Origin: Lyophyllum atratum
Taxonomy: Eukaryota > Basidiomycota > Agaricomycetes > Agaricales > Lyophyllaceae
DNA length: 64,000 nt
Assembly: GCA_014905825.1 (NCBI GenBank)
Contig: JACGCN010000025.1
Span: 558,001-622,000 of the forward strand
Reading direction: 5' to 3'
This document shows, piece after piece, positions 34,836-44,083 of this stretch; the stretch's first letter is position 1, and every line of letters begins with the position of its first letter. The notes below the pieces were generated by a model. It was not told where the DNA came from and searched no databases. It worked only from the letters and a program-made list of their open reading frames with translations. The position numbers and the translations under genes are program-made.

Positions 34836-36322
34836 TCAAGCGACAGTGAACTGGGAAGAATTGGTTAGAGAATCTAGTAGGCGTGTCAAAAAATCACTCA
34901 CATAGACAGTGTCGTCAAGAGAGCCATGCTGAGCGATAGGTGCCAGAACGGGCTGATGGTTGGCAGCAGAGTTGATCGACGAAAGCTTGTAAACACCAGC
35001 GGGGAGGCCTTTCTCGACATCGGCAGTGAGAATGCCATCACCGTTCGCCTTTCCGTTCAGCCCCTTGAAGAAGGCGAAAGTGTTCGGATCAGTGGGGGTG
35101 GTTTGCTCCATGGATGTCATTACTTCCATCACGACATGAGAGTGGCCTCTGATGATCCCTTGGCCGTTCAGCTGTTGGGGCGCAGAGAAGTAATTCTGCT
35201 GAGCATTGACGAAATTGCCAGTCTCCATGTTACGGATGGCCATCTGAATGGTAAACTTCGTGTCGGGCTTGATTGTGGCACCGTTGGTAGGGAATACGAA
35301 TTTGGAGGATGGCATGTTCTTGGTGGAAGGAATCACGCCCATGGGTGCAGGATTGCATGAGCCGCCAGCAACTTGAGCTCCATCCGTGAGGGGGACGCCG
35401 ACGGTCTTGCAAAAGTTGATGAAGTTGTTCTTCGATGTCAATGAAGCTACTTGTCCTAGAAGGCAGAGAGCAGAATTAGCGAAAGCTCCCGGTGTACAGA
35501 GCTTAGAAGTATCCCTCACCAGCGGCAGGCACACTCTGACCGTCGTTGTCGAAACCCTTGGCAATGACGGCAGGGTCCAGGGCTAAATGCGATTTTTAAT
35601 TTTATTGTTTTCGGGAAGAGGGACAATGCGTACTCAGGGAGGTTTGGGGATCACCACCAGCGGCTCCACCATTGCCCGCGTTGTTACCGTCCTATTGTGA
35701 TATGCATGGGTGAAAAATCAAGAACATGAAGAAGAGAACCCACTGCTGGAGGAGCTGCTGGAGGGGCTGCCGGAGGAGCAGCTGGAGGGGCTGTCGGAGG
35801 AGCAGCTCCGCCTTTAGCACCACTCTATTATGCTGCTAGTCAGTCAAACGTGATGATTGGAGAGCAATTTGGGAACATGTACTGCGGCAATACGCGCATC
35901 ACGATCACCAGCGGTGGTGCATGCAATCGAAGTTCCAGGCGCATTGACCAAGGGAAGAGCAGCACAGCTACAGGAGAGTGAGTCGCTGTCAGAGTTCATT
36001 CATAATAATTGGAGCGGCATTTTGGTCTGACATTGTACCAGGCCCACAAGCTTGGACCACTAATTTCCCGCCGACACATTGGGCGAACTTGTCGCCGACA
36101 CATGAATTCTCGCCATCAGTACACGGCGAGTCGGCGGTGAGTGTCTTGAACTTGTCGCTATGATGGTACAATTGAGTCGATTGCCATAGAGGATGAGGTG
36201 GAAGTTTACTTCAACGCAATAGCATCCTGGCCATTTTTGAGGTCAAATTCTGCTCGACGTAGGGCTTGGGGACGCGCCGAAACGGCTAAACATAGGGCGA
36301 TTGTGACAAGGGCAGACCGCAT
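34836..36322 (-). CDS. Secreted basidiomycete protein with a CBM19-like N-terminal domain
   Basis: ATG at 36320-36322 (complement) starts a signal peptide, MRSALVTIALCLAVSARPQA. Next is a Cys-rich module, SPCTDGENSCVGDKFAQC, VGGKLVVQACGPGT, then CAALPLVNAPGTSIAC, whose Cys spacing resembles the chitin-binding CBM19 of fungal chitinases. A Pro/Ala linker (APPAAPPAAPPAAP) follows. The C-terminal domain reads ALDPAVIAKGFDNDGQS, GQVASLTSKNNFINFCKT, GGSCNPAPMGVIPSTKNMPS, GHSHVVMEVMTSMEQTTPTD and NHQPVLAPIAQHGSLDD, ending VYFTVA after a final intron (stop 34836-34838). Family members are abundant in agaricomycetes and are often labelled ribosomal protein S17 in databases, which the signal peptide contradicts. 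Function unknown. A paralog lies at 39799-40886. Confidence 0.8.
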
Positions 36323-37320
36323 CTCGGAAGAAGGAAAGGAGCTAAAAAGAGTGTGGATATCGAAGGCTGATTGAATGGATGCTCCAGGCTAGGTCGTCGG
36401 CGAACAAAGAAACTAGCTGTTTTCGCGATCGCTGATCGGAAGGTACGAAAGAGAAGAAACAAGGAGAAGGGGGTAGAAAGTTGACCTCGTTAGGAGGCTT
36501 GCCTTAGTTAAATATCCTCTTGAAAGCCCCTGAAGTCAATCGCATTTCAGTTGCATCCCGTCGTCAGTCTCGGACAGGATCAAAGATCGTAGCAGTTGAG
36601 CCGACAACTTTCGGTCTCTATAGGGACCAGCAGCAAATTCATGTGGAACATCGAGGCTACCTCAAGGACTCTGGTCGGCTGTGCCACATCGCATAGTTAG
36701 CGACAGTCCTGCTTGCCAACAATCCATGATGCCCTCAGCGATATATTTACCTTCGGACGACGGCCGTGCAAAGTACTAGCTGGTACCATTAGCCCGACAT
36801 CCATCAGTGAATGTGACATGTTCTGTCGCTGCATCGCATCTGTTTCCCGGGGTGAGGTCCACATGCGGACTCGGAGTCGTAGATCCGAGAGTGTTGTCAA
36901 GGTCGAGGGGGAGGCGAGCGGTAGGCGAGCACAGTGATGGTTGAAAGACCCAGAGTGGCTGCAACTTGAATGTCCCGGTGACGTCATCGTAGCAAATGCC
37001 TCAGGTACACAAGAAAAGGTTGCGAACAGATGTAAACGCAGCAACATGAAGGAATAATCAGTGTTCGGGGCCATATTACATTGATTCCTGGTATGTATGT
37101 CATACCACGTAGTATTTGCTGTAGATAGCAAAACGCTTTCATTACCTAGAAGTGCATCGTTGGCAGAGGTCATCTGGTAACTGAGCTGAGATCTGGAGAT
37201 GTTGTTGAAGTGTGGTATCAAGGAAAGGATAAGATACTCGATATTGAGACCATATCGGTGCAATCGAGCGAGTATCAAAAGATCTTCTCAAAAACCATTC
37301 CATCCGCAAGACGCAGGTCG
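36323..37320. other. Intergenic, about 1 kb
   Basis: Between the start of the secreted-protein gene and the end of the HAD phosphatase gene. A 193-codon frame on the minus strand (36697-37278) includes a possible signal-like run, MLLRLHLFATFSCVPEAFA, but no family motif or coherent splicing. It could be a small secreted protein remnant; I do not call it a gene. Confidence 0.45.
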
Positions 37321-38516
37321 CTATTGCTCTATCGTCACCTCTACCTTCCCATCCACCCAACGAGCTGATACTCTTATACGTTCAGAAGTCAGAAAGAACG
37401 TTTGTTCAATATGAGGGACGGCGTACTGGGTGAGATCAGCGACGATATAGTCTGGATTGGCGTCTGATTTAAGGATAGTCTCGCGTGGCGTTGAAGTACA
37501 GACAGCGAGCGTACGGGACCCAGCCGCCCGCCCAGATTTTAGGCCAGAAATCGCATCTTCGACTACAAGGCCTGATTTATGCCGGTCATCAAAAAGTCCG
37601 TATACCGGAGCAAAGAAAGACTAGCATTTTTTCGGGTCGGCGCCACATTTATCGGCACCAGCCAAATATGGGGCAGGATGAGGCTTACCATGAGCCACAT
37701 CGTTCGATGTCACAAGGCCGGCCGCCGGGAGAGGAATTCCGGCACGTAACAGAGCACGAGGAGCGTAGTTGTTCGATGCTTTTAGAATTAAGTGAGAAGT
37801 TGTTGGGTCCACGCTGTAGCTAATGAAAAACTCGAATGTTGACTCACCAGAAGTTACAATGGTCCAGCCATGTGCGTCCGGAGAATGGAGCTTAGGAAAA
37901 AGTATTCGAGTTATGTTTGAGAAAGAAGGAATTAGTAGCACCATACTACCAACCTTGTCGATCAATACAGCAGCGCCTGGCAGAGCTGTGGGACCACCCT
38001 GGATTACCTCCTCTTCAAAGCGGTCGATCTCAGCCTGTCGATAAACGAGGTAGAACACCAGTTCCAAGGAGATCTCAACGGCAGGGACAGAAACCATACC
38101 ATCAGTTTGGTTTCTTCATCAATTTTACAATATTCCTTGAGCGTATCATAAAGTCTCCTGCCGTGAGTCGCGTTTGCAATTTCTGCAGAATCTCCGAGAG
38201 AATAATCTTTGGAAAAAGTTTCCCAAGCTTTAAAAACGCCTGGGGTGGAATCGATGAGTGTTCTGGGTGCAGAAATCAATCAGTATGTCCGTGCAGAGGT
38301 TTGGAAAAGAAGAAAATTTATCATCCATTAGAGTTGCAGGCAAAAGGAAGTCATCTCGGGACGTGAATATGGCAAATCTGGACGTTCGGACTCACCCATC
38401 CATATCGAACAAGATCTAGCAATATTTCCCGTATTGAGTCAACGAATTCTGGTAAAACAGTGTGATAGATTTAGAGCTATACCCACAGCATCCACAGTAA
38501 TGACCACAGGAACCAT
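37321..38516 (-). CDS. HAD-family sugar/polyol phosphatase
   Basis: Cytosolic haloacid dehalogenase-type phosphatase, similar in style to yeast glycerol-phosphatase Gpp1 and 2-deoxyglucose-6-phosphatase Dog1. ATG at 38514-38516 (complement): MVPVVITVDA then, after an intron, ILFDMDGTLIDSTPGV, motif I with the nucleophile Asp. A cap segment follows (FKAWETFSKDYSLGD, HGRRLYDTLKEYCKIDEET, LPGAAVLIDK). Motif II is GWTIVTSG, motif III Lys lies in NDVAHGKPHPAPYLAGA, and motif IV is VVEDAISGLKSG. The end reads NPDYIVADLTQYAVPHIE and WVDGKVEVTIEQ, stop 37321-37323. All catalytic motifs are intact. Substrate is not decided by sequence. About seven introns. Confidence 0.85.
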
Positions 38517-39342
38517 ATTTATGAGTTGATAATTTTTGATATCTTCAAGGACGATCGTGGCTGTAATGGATTCTACAAAAGCGAAGTTGGGTGAAGTACC
38601 AGGCTTGAGTCTTATTTTCGGACCGGCCGGACCGACTTGCGATCAAAACCCATAGGTTTCTCATCACATGATCGGTCCGAAGTGCGTGTCACGACTCACA
38701 GTCCACTGTCCTGCCCAGTGCCCAAGTCGGAGTCCTGCCAGTGCCACGCAGGTTGCAGCCACTGCCGGAAAATAATGGGTTCCAACTTTGGAGCAACCTG
38801 ACGGCCCTTTCACCGCTCGAATCAGATTCCGACTCGACACTTTCCTTCCTTCCTCTTTCCTAATATCCTGCTGTTTTCTTGCCCGCGCCTGAGGCTTCTA
38901 CTCAGTACAGGTAAGTTGACAGTGTATCTGGGATTCGGAATACTCCTGAGCGTCGTCCTTTTTGTGTCAGGGACCTGGGGTTCTACCTGCGCGATGCTTG
39001 AATTCATTGGAATTTGCATCGTCTTACCAGCATTCTCTAAATATCCTAGTATCGCTTGTAAGAGCGCCCTACGAGACGTCGTCTGATGCATTTTTCTACA
39101 TCTTTTGACAAGGGAGATATCTGTAACAGCATGGCTGCGCGATGTCAGCTCATAAAAAGAAGTAGATTGATATGATATGGCAGTTGTGAGGGTGTAAACG
39201 CGGGAATGTCGGGAAAGTCTAGAAACACGCCACCACGGTCGATCTTGGAGCGGGATATTTTTATCTGTCGGCGCTGGATATTCATAGATCGTGGAACATA
39301 CTGTGAATGCGGTCAGGGTGAGGTCCATATGTAGTGAAATGC

Positions 39343-39512
39343 TTAGACTGACTGGACTTTCAGGTCTAAACCAAGGAATAAAGTCGTGGTAGGTTGGGCT
39401 TGCCAAAGATTTCAAGGTCACGCAAATTTAGACTGACTGGACTTTCCGGTCTAAACCAAGGAATAAAGTCGTGGTAGGTTGGGCTTGCCAAAGATTTCAA
39501 GGTCACGCAAAT
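39343..39512. repeat. 85-bp perfect-length tandem duplication
   Basis: Units 39343-39427 and 39428-39512 are identical except for one base (TTTCAGGTC against TTTCCGGTC). They abut with no spacer. The near identity indicates a recent duplication. Both lie upstream of the secreted-family gene that starts at 39799. Confidence 0.93.
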
Positions 39513-39628
39513 TTTATTGAACAACTTGGCATCATCCAGGAGCCCGAGTTGACGCCTATGATCTCGTCGCCTGCCACCCTTCAAATCCTAAGATAGGTTG
39601 AGGGTTCCGTACGGCATAGGTAAGTTTG

Positions 39629-39635
39629 TATAAAG
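39629..39635 (+). promoter_or_regulatory. Possible TATA box of the second secreted-family gene
   Basis: TATAAAG lies 170 nt before ATG 39799 and downstream of the tandem duplication. The distance suits a gene with a leader of about 130 nt. Confidence 0.35.
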
Positions 39636-39798
39636 GACTGCCTCGCCGCCTGGAACCCACATTTTGCCTCCTTTTGTTCTCTAGTCTCCTATTATTCCTC
39701 CTTTTTTGGTCAGAGATCGTTGCCTCAGCTAGTTTCAGACTCGACCTGGTGTCCGTTATCATTCTTTACTACCAACTCCCTTTCAACCAAAATTCGAA

Positions 39799-40886
39799 AT
39801 GAAGACTTCCGCGATTATCCTCCTCCTTACCCTGGCTTTGACCGCTTCCGCTGTCCCGCAGAGCACTCAAAATGGTGATCCCCAGAAGTGCTTGAGTATG
39901 TACACTGGAGCCTCTTGACGAACGTAATACTCATGACTCGACTTCTAGCTCTTGATCCCAAGGTTATTGCAAAGGGCTTCGCCAACGATGGACAAGGCAA
40001 GTTCGTTGTCAGAAGCATTTCTCTACTCAATTAACGCGATATCACTTGTTACCTACAGACGTACCCACCTCTGGTCCGTGGATTTTTTCTTTTCTTCCAG
40101 GACCTCCCTCGCTAACATGTACTTATAAAGGCCAAGTTGCATCGTTGACTTCCACAAACAATTTCATCAACTTCTGCCTCACTCAGCCGAAGCTTCCGCT
40201 CACGAACGGTAAACAGATCACCACCGGTTCGTGCAATCCGGCGCCTATAGGGGCCATCCCCTCCGTCAACAACATGCCTTCAGCGAAGTTTAAAGTACCC
40301 AAGAACGGTGACACGCTCAAGGCCGACACTGCATTCACGATCACCATGGCCATAGCCAAGATGCAAACCGGTGCATCCGTCAACCCACAGGAGAACTTTT
40401 CCTCTGCCCCACAGCAATTAAATAGGCAGGGTCGAATCATAGGCCACTCCCATGTCGTCGTAGAGGCCCTCACAGCGCTTGACCAAACTACTCCCACCGA
40501 CCCCAGGATATTCGCGTTTTTCAAGGGATTGAACGCCCCTGCTTCCGGCGGTGTCCTTACTGCCGATGTCACCAGTGGGCTTCCTGCTGGCTTCTACAAG
40601 CTCTCTTCAATCAATACTGCTGCTAACCATCAACCTGTTATTGTGCCAATCGCTCAACATGGATCGCTCGATGATGCTATCTACGTGAGTGACACGCTTA
40701 AAACATTCTGGATGGGCCTGAACCTTGCTATAGTTTACAATAACTGCCGATGGTAAGCCTGCTCCTGCCAGAGGAAACACCGCCACCAACAACGGAGGCA
40801 AAGCCGCGACCTCCAACAACAATAACGGAAAGAACCAGAATGGAAATGCGAAGGGAAGGCGCATGCTTTCCGGGAAGCGACTTTGA
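39799..40886 (+). CDS. Secreted basidiomycete protein, short paralog without CBM19-like domain
   Basis: ATG 39799 starts the signal peptide MKTSAIILLLTLALTASAVP. Mature protein: LDPKVIAKGFANDGQD, VPTSG, GQVASLTSTNNFINFCLT, GSCNPAPIGAIPSVNNMPSA, FTITMAIAKMQTGASVNPQE, GHSHVVVEALTALDQTTPTD, AASINTAANHQP-type C-terminal block (STNTAANHQPVIVPIAQHGS in general form), LDDAIY. A last intron joins LDDAIY to FTITADGKPAPARG and an Asn/Gly/Lys-rich tail ending MLSGKRL (stop 40884-40886). It lacks the Cys-rich front module and the Pro/Ala linker of the gene at 34836-36322. Intron 39997-40058 needs a GC donor (CAAG|GCAAGT) to keep frame with the paralog. Function unknown. Confidence 0.78.
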
Positions 40887-41303
40887 TCTGGTTTATCCTG
40901 CCTCGTTCCATGATTACCCTCGTTCGATCCACCTATTGTAGATTTCGTAGTTTTCAATGTTTACTGTGCTGAGCTCACTCGCTGGCGGCCATTTCGAGAG
41001 TCTGCATGCTTCAACTGTGCTAACGTCGTGGATATGAAAATCTTCGCAGCCGCATATCTGAGGGAAGTAACTGGATTGGTTGTTCGAAACACTAATTGTG
41101 GATTGCGGGTATTCGCATGTGTATAATCTCAACGGCGACAGCATCGGCCTCATTCTGTGCAAAGAAAGTCGAGAAAACAAATATGCCATGGAGTGAAGGC
41201 CTACATGGGTGACAGACAAGACTATGATATATTATAGATAGCGATTGATTGCCGTCATATCGTCCAAACTGTATGGGATGCTGACGGCGCGTAGGGAAAG
41301 GCT
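40887..41303. other. Convergent spacer, 417 bp
   Basis: Between the stop codons of the second secreted-family gene and MGR2. Probably both 3' UTRs. No feature seen. Confidence 0.5.
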
Positions 41304-41886
41304 TCAGCGTGTTCGCTCCGCCGCCCAGCGAGCCCTCATGAGCTGGAAGCCTTCGGCTTTTGTGCGGACATTCATTGCTGGTGCAAGTAATTGTAACTGG
41401 GCGGCTTGGAGGTGTGGAGCGACGAGGGAATCAGTGCGGATTACCTGCATACGAAATCAGCCCATAGTATACGTCAGAGACGTCTCAGCAAAGCTTTACC
41501 GATCCAATGGCGAGGAAGAAGGAGAAAGTAGCGGCACTGCTCAGCATGTATTGCGAAAGAGTAGCCATGAATCCTCGTGGTCCCGCGCCTCCTCTGTGCC
41601 GAAAGGCTGGGTCAGAACAGACTTTGAAGACGTGCCTTTCAAGAATTCTGACCTAATGATGCTATATGAACCGAAAATAAAACCAATTGTGAGACCCACG
41701 CCGCCACCCATGAGCGCGCCCATCCTGCGAGAACATCAGAAGTTGGACGGTTAGAACAGGACCAGTCTTACTTCACTGGGTGATATAGCGTGCATAAGTA
41801 TCCTTTACATTGAGAAGTGAATGTGAGAGCGTACTTTTTTGCCAAACGGAGGGTCCACCATGTCCATGAGGTACAGCAGCAGCCAT
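41304..41886 (-). CDS. MGR2: Mgr2/ROMO1 family inner-membrane protein (TIM23 complex)
   Basis: Small mitochondrial inner-membrane protein that gates lateral release from the TIM23 translocase. Exons on the minus strand: 41835-41886, a 4-nt exon 41772-41775, one starting at 41724, and two more. Protein: MAAAVPHGHGGPSVWQK, MKMGALMGGGVGLTIGFIFG (first membrane helix), SYSIIRGGAGPRGFMATLSQ, YMLSSAATFSFFLAIGSVIR (second helix with the typical IGS-I-R end), TDS and a tail ending WAAERTR, stop 41304-41306. The Gly-rich helices and the KMG, GPRG, SAATF and IGSVIRTDS blocks match Mgr2/ROMO1. The gene is hidden behind a longer plus-strand open frame (41245-41754), which I judge antisense noise. Head-to-head with PEX10, 141 bp between start codons. 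Confidence 0.85.
41772..41775 (-). other. 4-nt micro-exon of MGR2
   Basis: Minus-strand TGAA sits between a 59-nt intron (41776-41834, GTACGC...CCCAG) and a 47-nt intron (41725-41771, GTAAGA...CGCAG). Joining CAAAAAA, TGAA and GATGGGC reads Q-K-M-K-M-G, matching the W-x-K-x-K-M-G start of Mgr2 proteins. Without it the frame is lost. Confidence 0.65.
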
Positions 41887-42027
41887 TGTCCTTTCACTGT
41901 CGCAATGTTTGACCGTTGACGGAGCAGTCCACGTTGGAAAAAACAGGTCACGCGTCGCGACTGAAGCGGGTATTGATCGGCCCGGGGTACTACCAGTAAC
42001 TTCGCCTAATAAACGGCTTCTAAGTAC
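41887..42027. promoter_or_regulatory. Bidirectional promoter MGR2 / PEX10
   Basis: Only 141 bp lie between the two opposed start codons, so both leaders and core promoters must share this stretch. No TATA box is seen. Confidence 0.5.
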
Positions 42028-43266
42028 ATGTCTCTACCCTCATTCCCTCCAGCCCAGCAGGCTCAAATTAGTATGTATCCGCGATAATTGTCTCATTGAG
42101 CTGCAACCGACTTTATCTACAGTCAGGGCCAACCAACGGGATATATATCATGTCTCATCATTGAGGGAACAGACAGAAAGTGTTCTCCGATCGTGGCTTG
42201 GTCGGTCTGCCGTGAAACGGATCGCTGAAATGAGAACTAAATTGCTTTCAGGAACGAGATGGTTAACTAGGTGGGATAAGGAAGTCGCCTTGCTAGTGGG
42301 GTTGCTATATCATGGTGTAACAACTGGACGAGGTTCGTCGTCTTCCGTTGGGACTCAGAACTTTGAATGTTGAGGTCTTATAGCCGTACAAACTCTTGGG
42401 GAGGAGTACACCGATATTTGGCAAATTTCCTCCGGTGACCGGTTGCCACCTCCATCTCGAACACGCGCAGGGCTTATTCTCCTGCCGACACTTTCTGCAT
42501 ATGCGCTCGGTAGACTGGCAAGCGCGCACTCTCTTCGAGAACGTTACCCACGGATAGGAAAGCTTCTGAAAACATTGCCTTCATGGCTGGAGGTCGCTTT
42601 CGAGATTAACCTCGCTGTGTTCTACCTGAGAGGAACATATTATGATGTTGTGAAGAGGGTTTTTGGAATCCGACATGTGAGTTAAGTGTCTTTTACAATT
42701 ACCTTATTACTCATTCACGCGAAGATATCGTCAATACCTGAAAATCCACACACGAGACCGCCGTCATATTCTTTACTTGGGCTCTTATTGATCGTTCGAC
42801 TCTTGCATCGCCTAATAACAACCATCCGAGAAAACCACTCATGGTCTACTAAAACCGCAGCTGGAAAGAACACGGACAAGGAAGATGCAGTGCCACATTC
42901 CAGGGAAATGTTCCTCGACGATCGACCAGTATCATCCTACCTAGGACCTGAGAACCCAGAAGGCGAACCGGCGAGGCCAGCCGAGGAGGACGAGAGGACA
43001 ATGTTGGATATAGCTTCAATTCCAGACGCGTTGAGAGCGGCCAGGAATTGCACACTCTGCTTAGAGGAGAGGACAGATAGCTGTTCGACCGAGTGCGGCC
43101 ATTTGTTCTGCTGGAGTTGCATCGTTGGGTGGGGCAGGGAGAAGGTACGCGACGAGTCATTGTCAATTTTTACCGTGTTGACATGATCTCCTGTTCATAG
43201 CCTGAATGTCCCCTCTGCCGGCAGTCCCTGAATCTAACCCGACTCTTGCCCATTTATAACTTGTAA
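42028..43266 (+). CDS. PEX10: Peroxin 10, RING E3 ligase of the peroxisome membrane
   Basis: Part of the Pex2-Pex10-Pex12 ubiquitin ligase that recycles the import receptor Pex5. ATG 42028 gives MSLPSFPPAQQAQI; after an intron come IRANQRDIYHVSSLREQ, LSGTRWLTRWDKEVALLVGL, LLYHGVTTGRG and LQTLGEEYTDIWQ, a block specific to Pex10. Hydrophobic segments follow (LILLPTLSAYALGRLAS, WLEVAFEINLAVFYLRGTYY, SYSLLGLLLIVRLLHRLI). The C-terminal RING reads CTLCLEERTDSCSTECGHLF, CWSCIVGWGREK, and after the last intron PECPLCRQSLNLTRLLPIYN-L, stop 43264-43266. All RING ligands (C3HC4) are present. Five or six introns. Confidence 0.92.
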
Positions 43267-43330
43267 TTTTGGAGAAAGAGAAGCACGATTATACAACAGG
43301 GGGCCTACGAGGTCAATACAGATGCGAAAC

Positions 43331-43890
43331 TCATACTACCGGTTGTATGAGCGTAATATTATCGCCTTTGAGCAGGATACGGCCTAAAAGTGTGATTGTT
43401 TATAAAGTCTTAGGAAAGCGCGAAAGAGAACGGACCTAGCTCTCTCCGAGGTTTTACGTCCTTGACATACACCTCTGCAGCTTCGTCTATCACGAGGTTC
43501 ATAAATTCATCGAAACCCTGTTCAAGCAATCCTAGCATGAGTATCGCGCTGATTGAAGAATAGGCTGCGGAGGGCGGGTGCTCTTGGAATAAGCATTTCA
43601 CGATTCCTCGCTCTGGCATCTCAGCCCTCGCAGCGCTATATCAGAGAAGAACGCACGATTATCCGTCCCTCAATCCGCATCTCGATATTGTCATATAGCC
43701 AGATCATAATCTTCGTTTTCTAGATCGGAAATTGAGTAAAAACACGCTGATAATGGTGTGAATGAACTGACTTGTTGGAGATTTTTGAAGATCACATTCT
43801 AGTCAAGAGGGTGAGCGACGTGAACTGCGTGCTAAAGTAAACATATCTCACGATGGGCTGAACCATCACACGTTGTTGGCGGCCTGACAT
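43331..43890 (-). CDS. Small nuclear ribonucleoprotein E (SmE)
   Basis: Core Sm-ring protein of spliceosomal snRNPs. Five exons on the minus strand: MSGRQQRVMVQPI, NVIFKNLQQ (27 nt), KTKIMIWLYDNIEMRIEGRI-I, GFDEFMNLVIDEAAEVYVKD with VKPRREL, and GRILLKGDNITLIQPVV. Together about 88 residues, the normal SmE length. The Sm1 motif (IEMRIEGRIIGFDEFMNLVI) and Sm2 motif (GRILLKGDNITLI) are intact. ATG at 43888-43890, stop at 43331-43333. The third intron is long (about 150 nt) for this window. Head-to-head with the dynein gene. Confidence 0.92.
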
Positions 43891-44083
43891 GATGAGCAAG
43901 ATGTGGTGAGGGCGTAGGCAACGATGTGCAGTGGAAGTGAGTTCAAGAAAGGTGCACTAGAACGTCGAGGTTAGGGTTATATATGGATGCACGTGGATCA
44001 GAAATTGACCCCAACAACCAAACCGACAGCAAAGACGACGCGTCGACATACACCAGGCTTTACCTCTGGACACCCAGCCCAGC
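43891..44083. promoter_or_regulatory. Bidirectional promoter SmE / dynein motor
   Basis: 193 bp between opposed start codons. The short span limits how much upstream sequence can belong to the dynein gene, which is relevant to its missing tail. Confidence 0.5.

Larger units (their letters stand above)
38517..39798. other. Divergent intergenic region, about 1.28 kb
   Basis: Separates the HAD phosphatase (minus) from the second secreted-family gene (plus). It contains the 85-bp tandem duplication and a TATA-like site. A 199-codon minus-strand frame (38822-39421) has no ATG before its middle and no motif. Confidence 0.5.

Noticed and set aside
36697..37278. 193-codon minus-strand ORF with a signal-like run
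   Set aside because: No homology block, no consistent splicing and no clear ATG context; too weak to call.
38822..39421. 199-codon minus-strand ORF
   Set aside because: First codon is GTG inside the tandem duplication, there is no early ATG, and no family motif.
41245..41754. 169-codon plus-strand ORF
   Set aside because: Antisense to MGR2, whose spliced product has clear family motifs.
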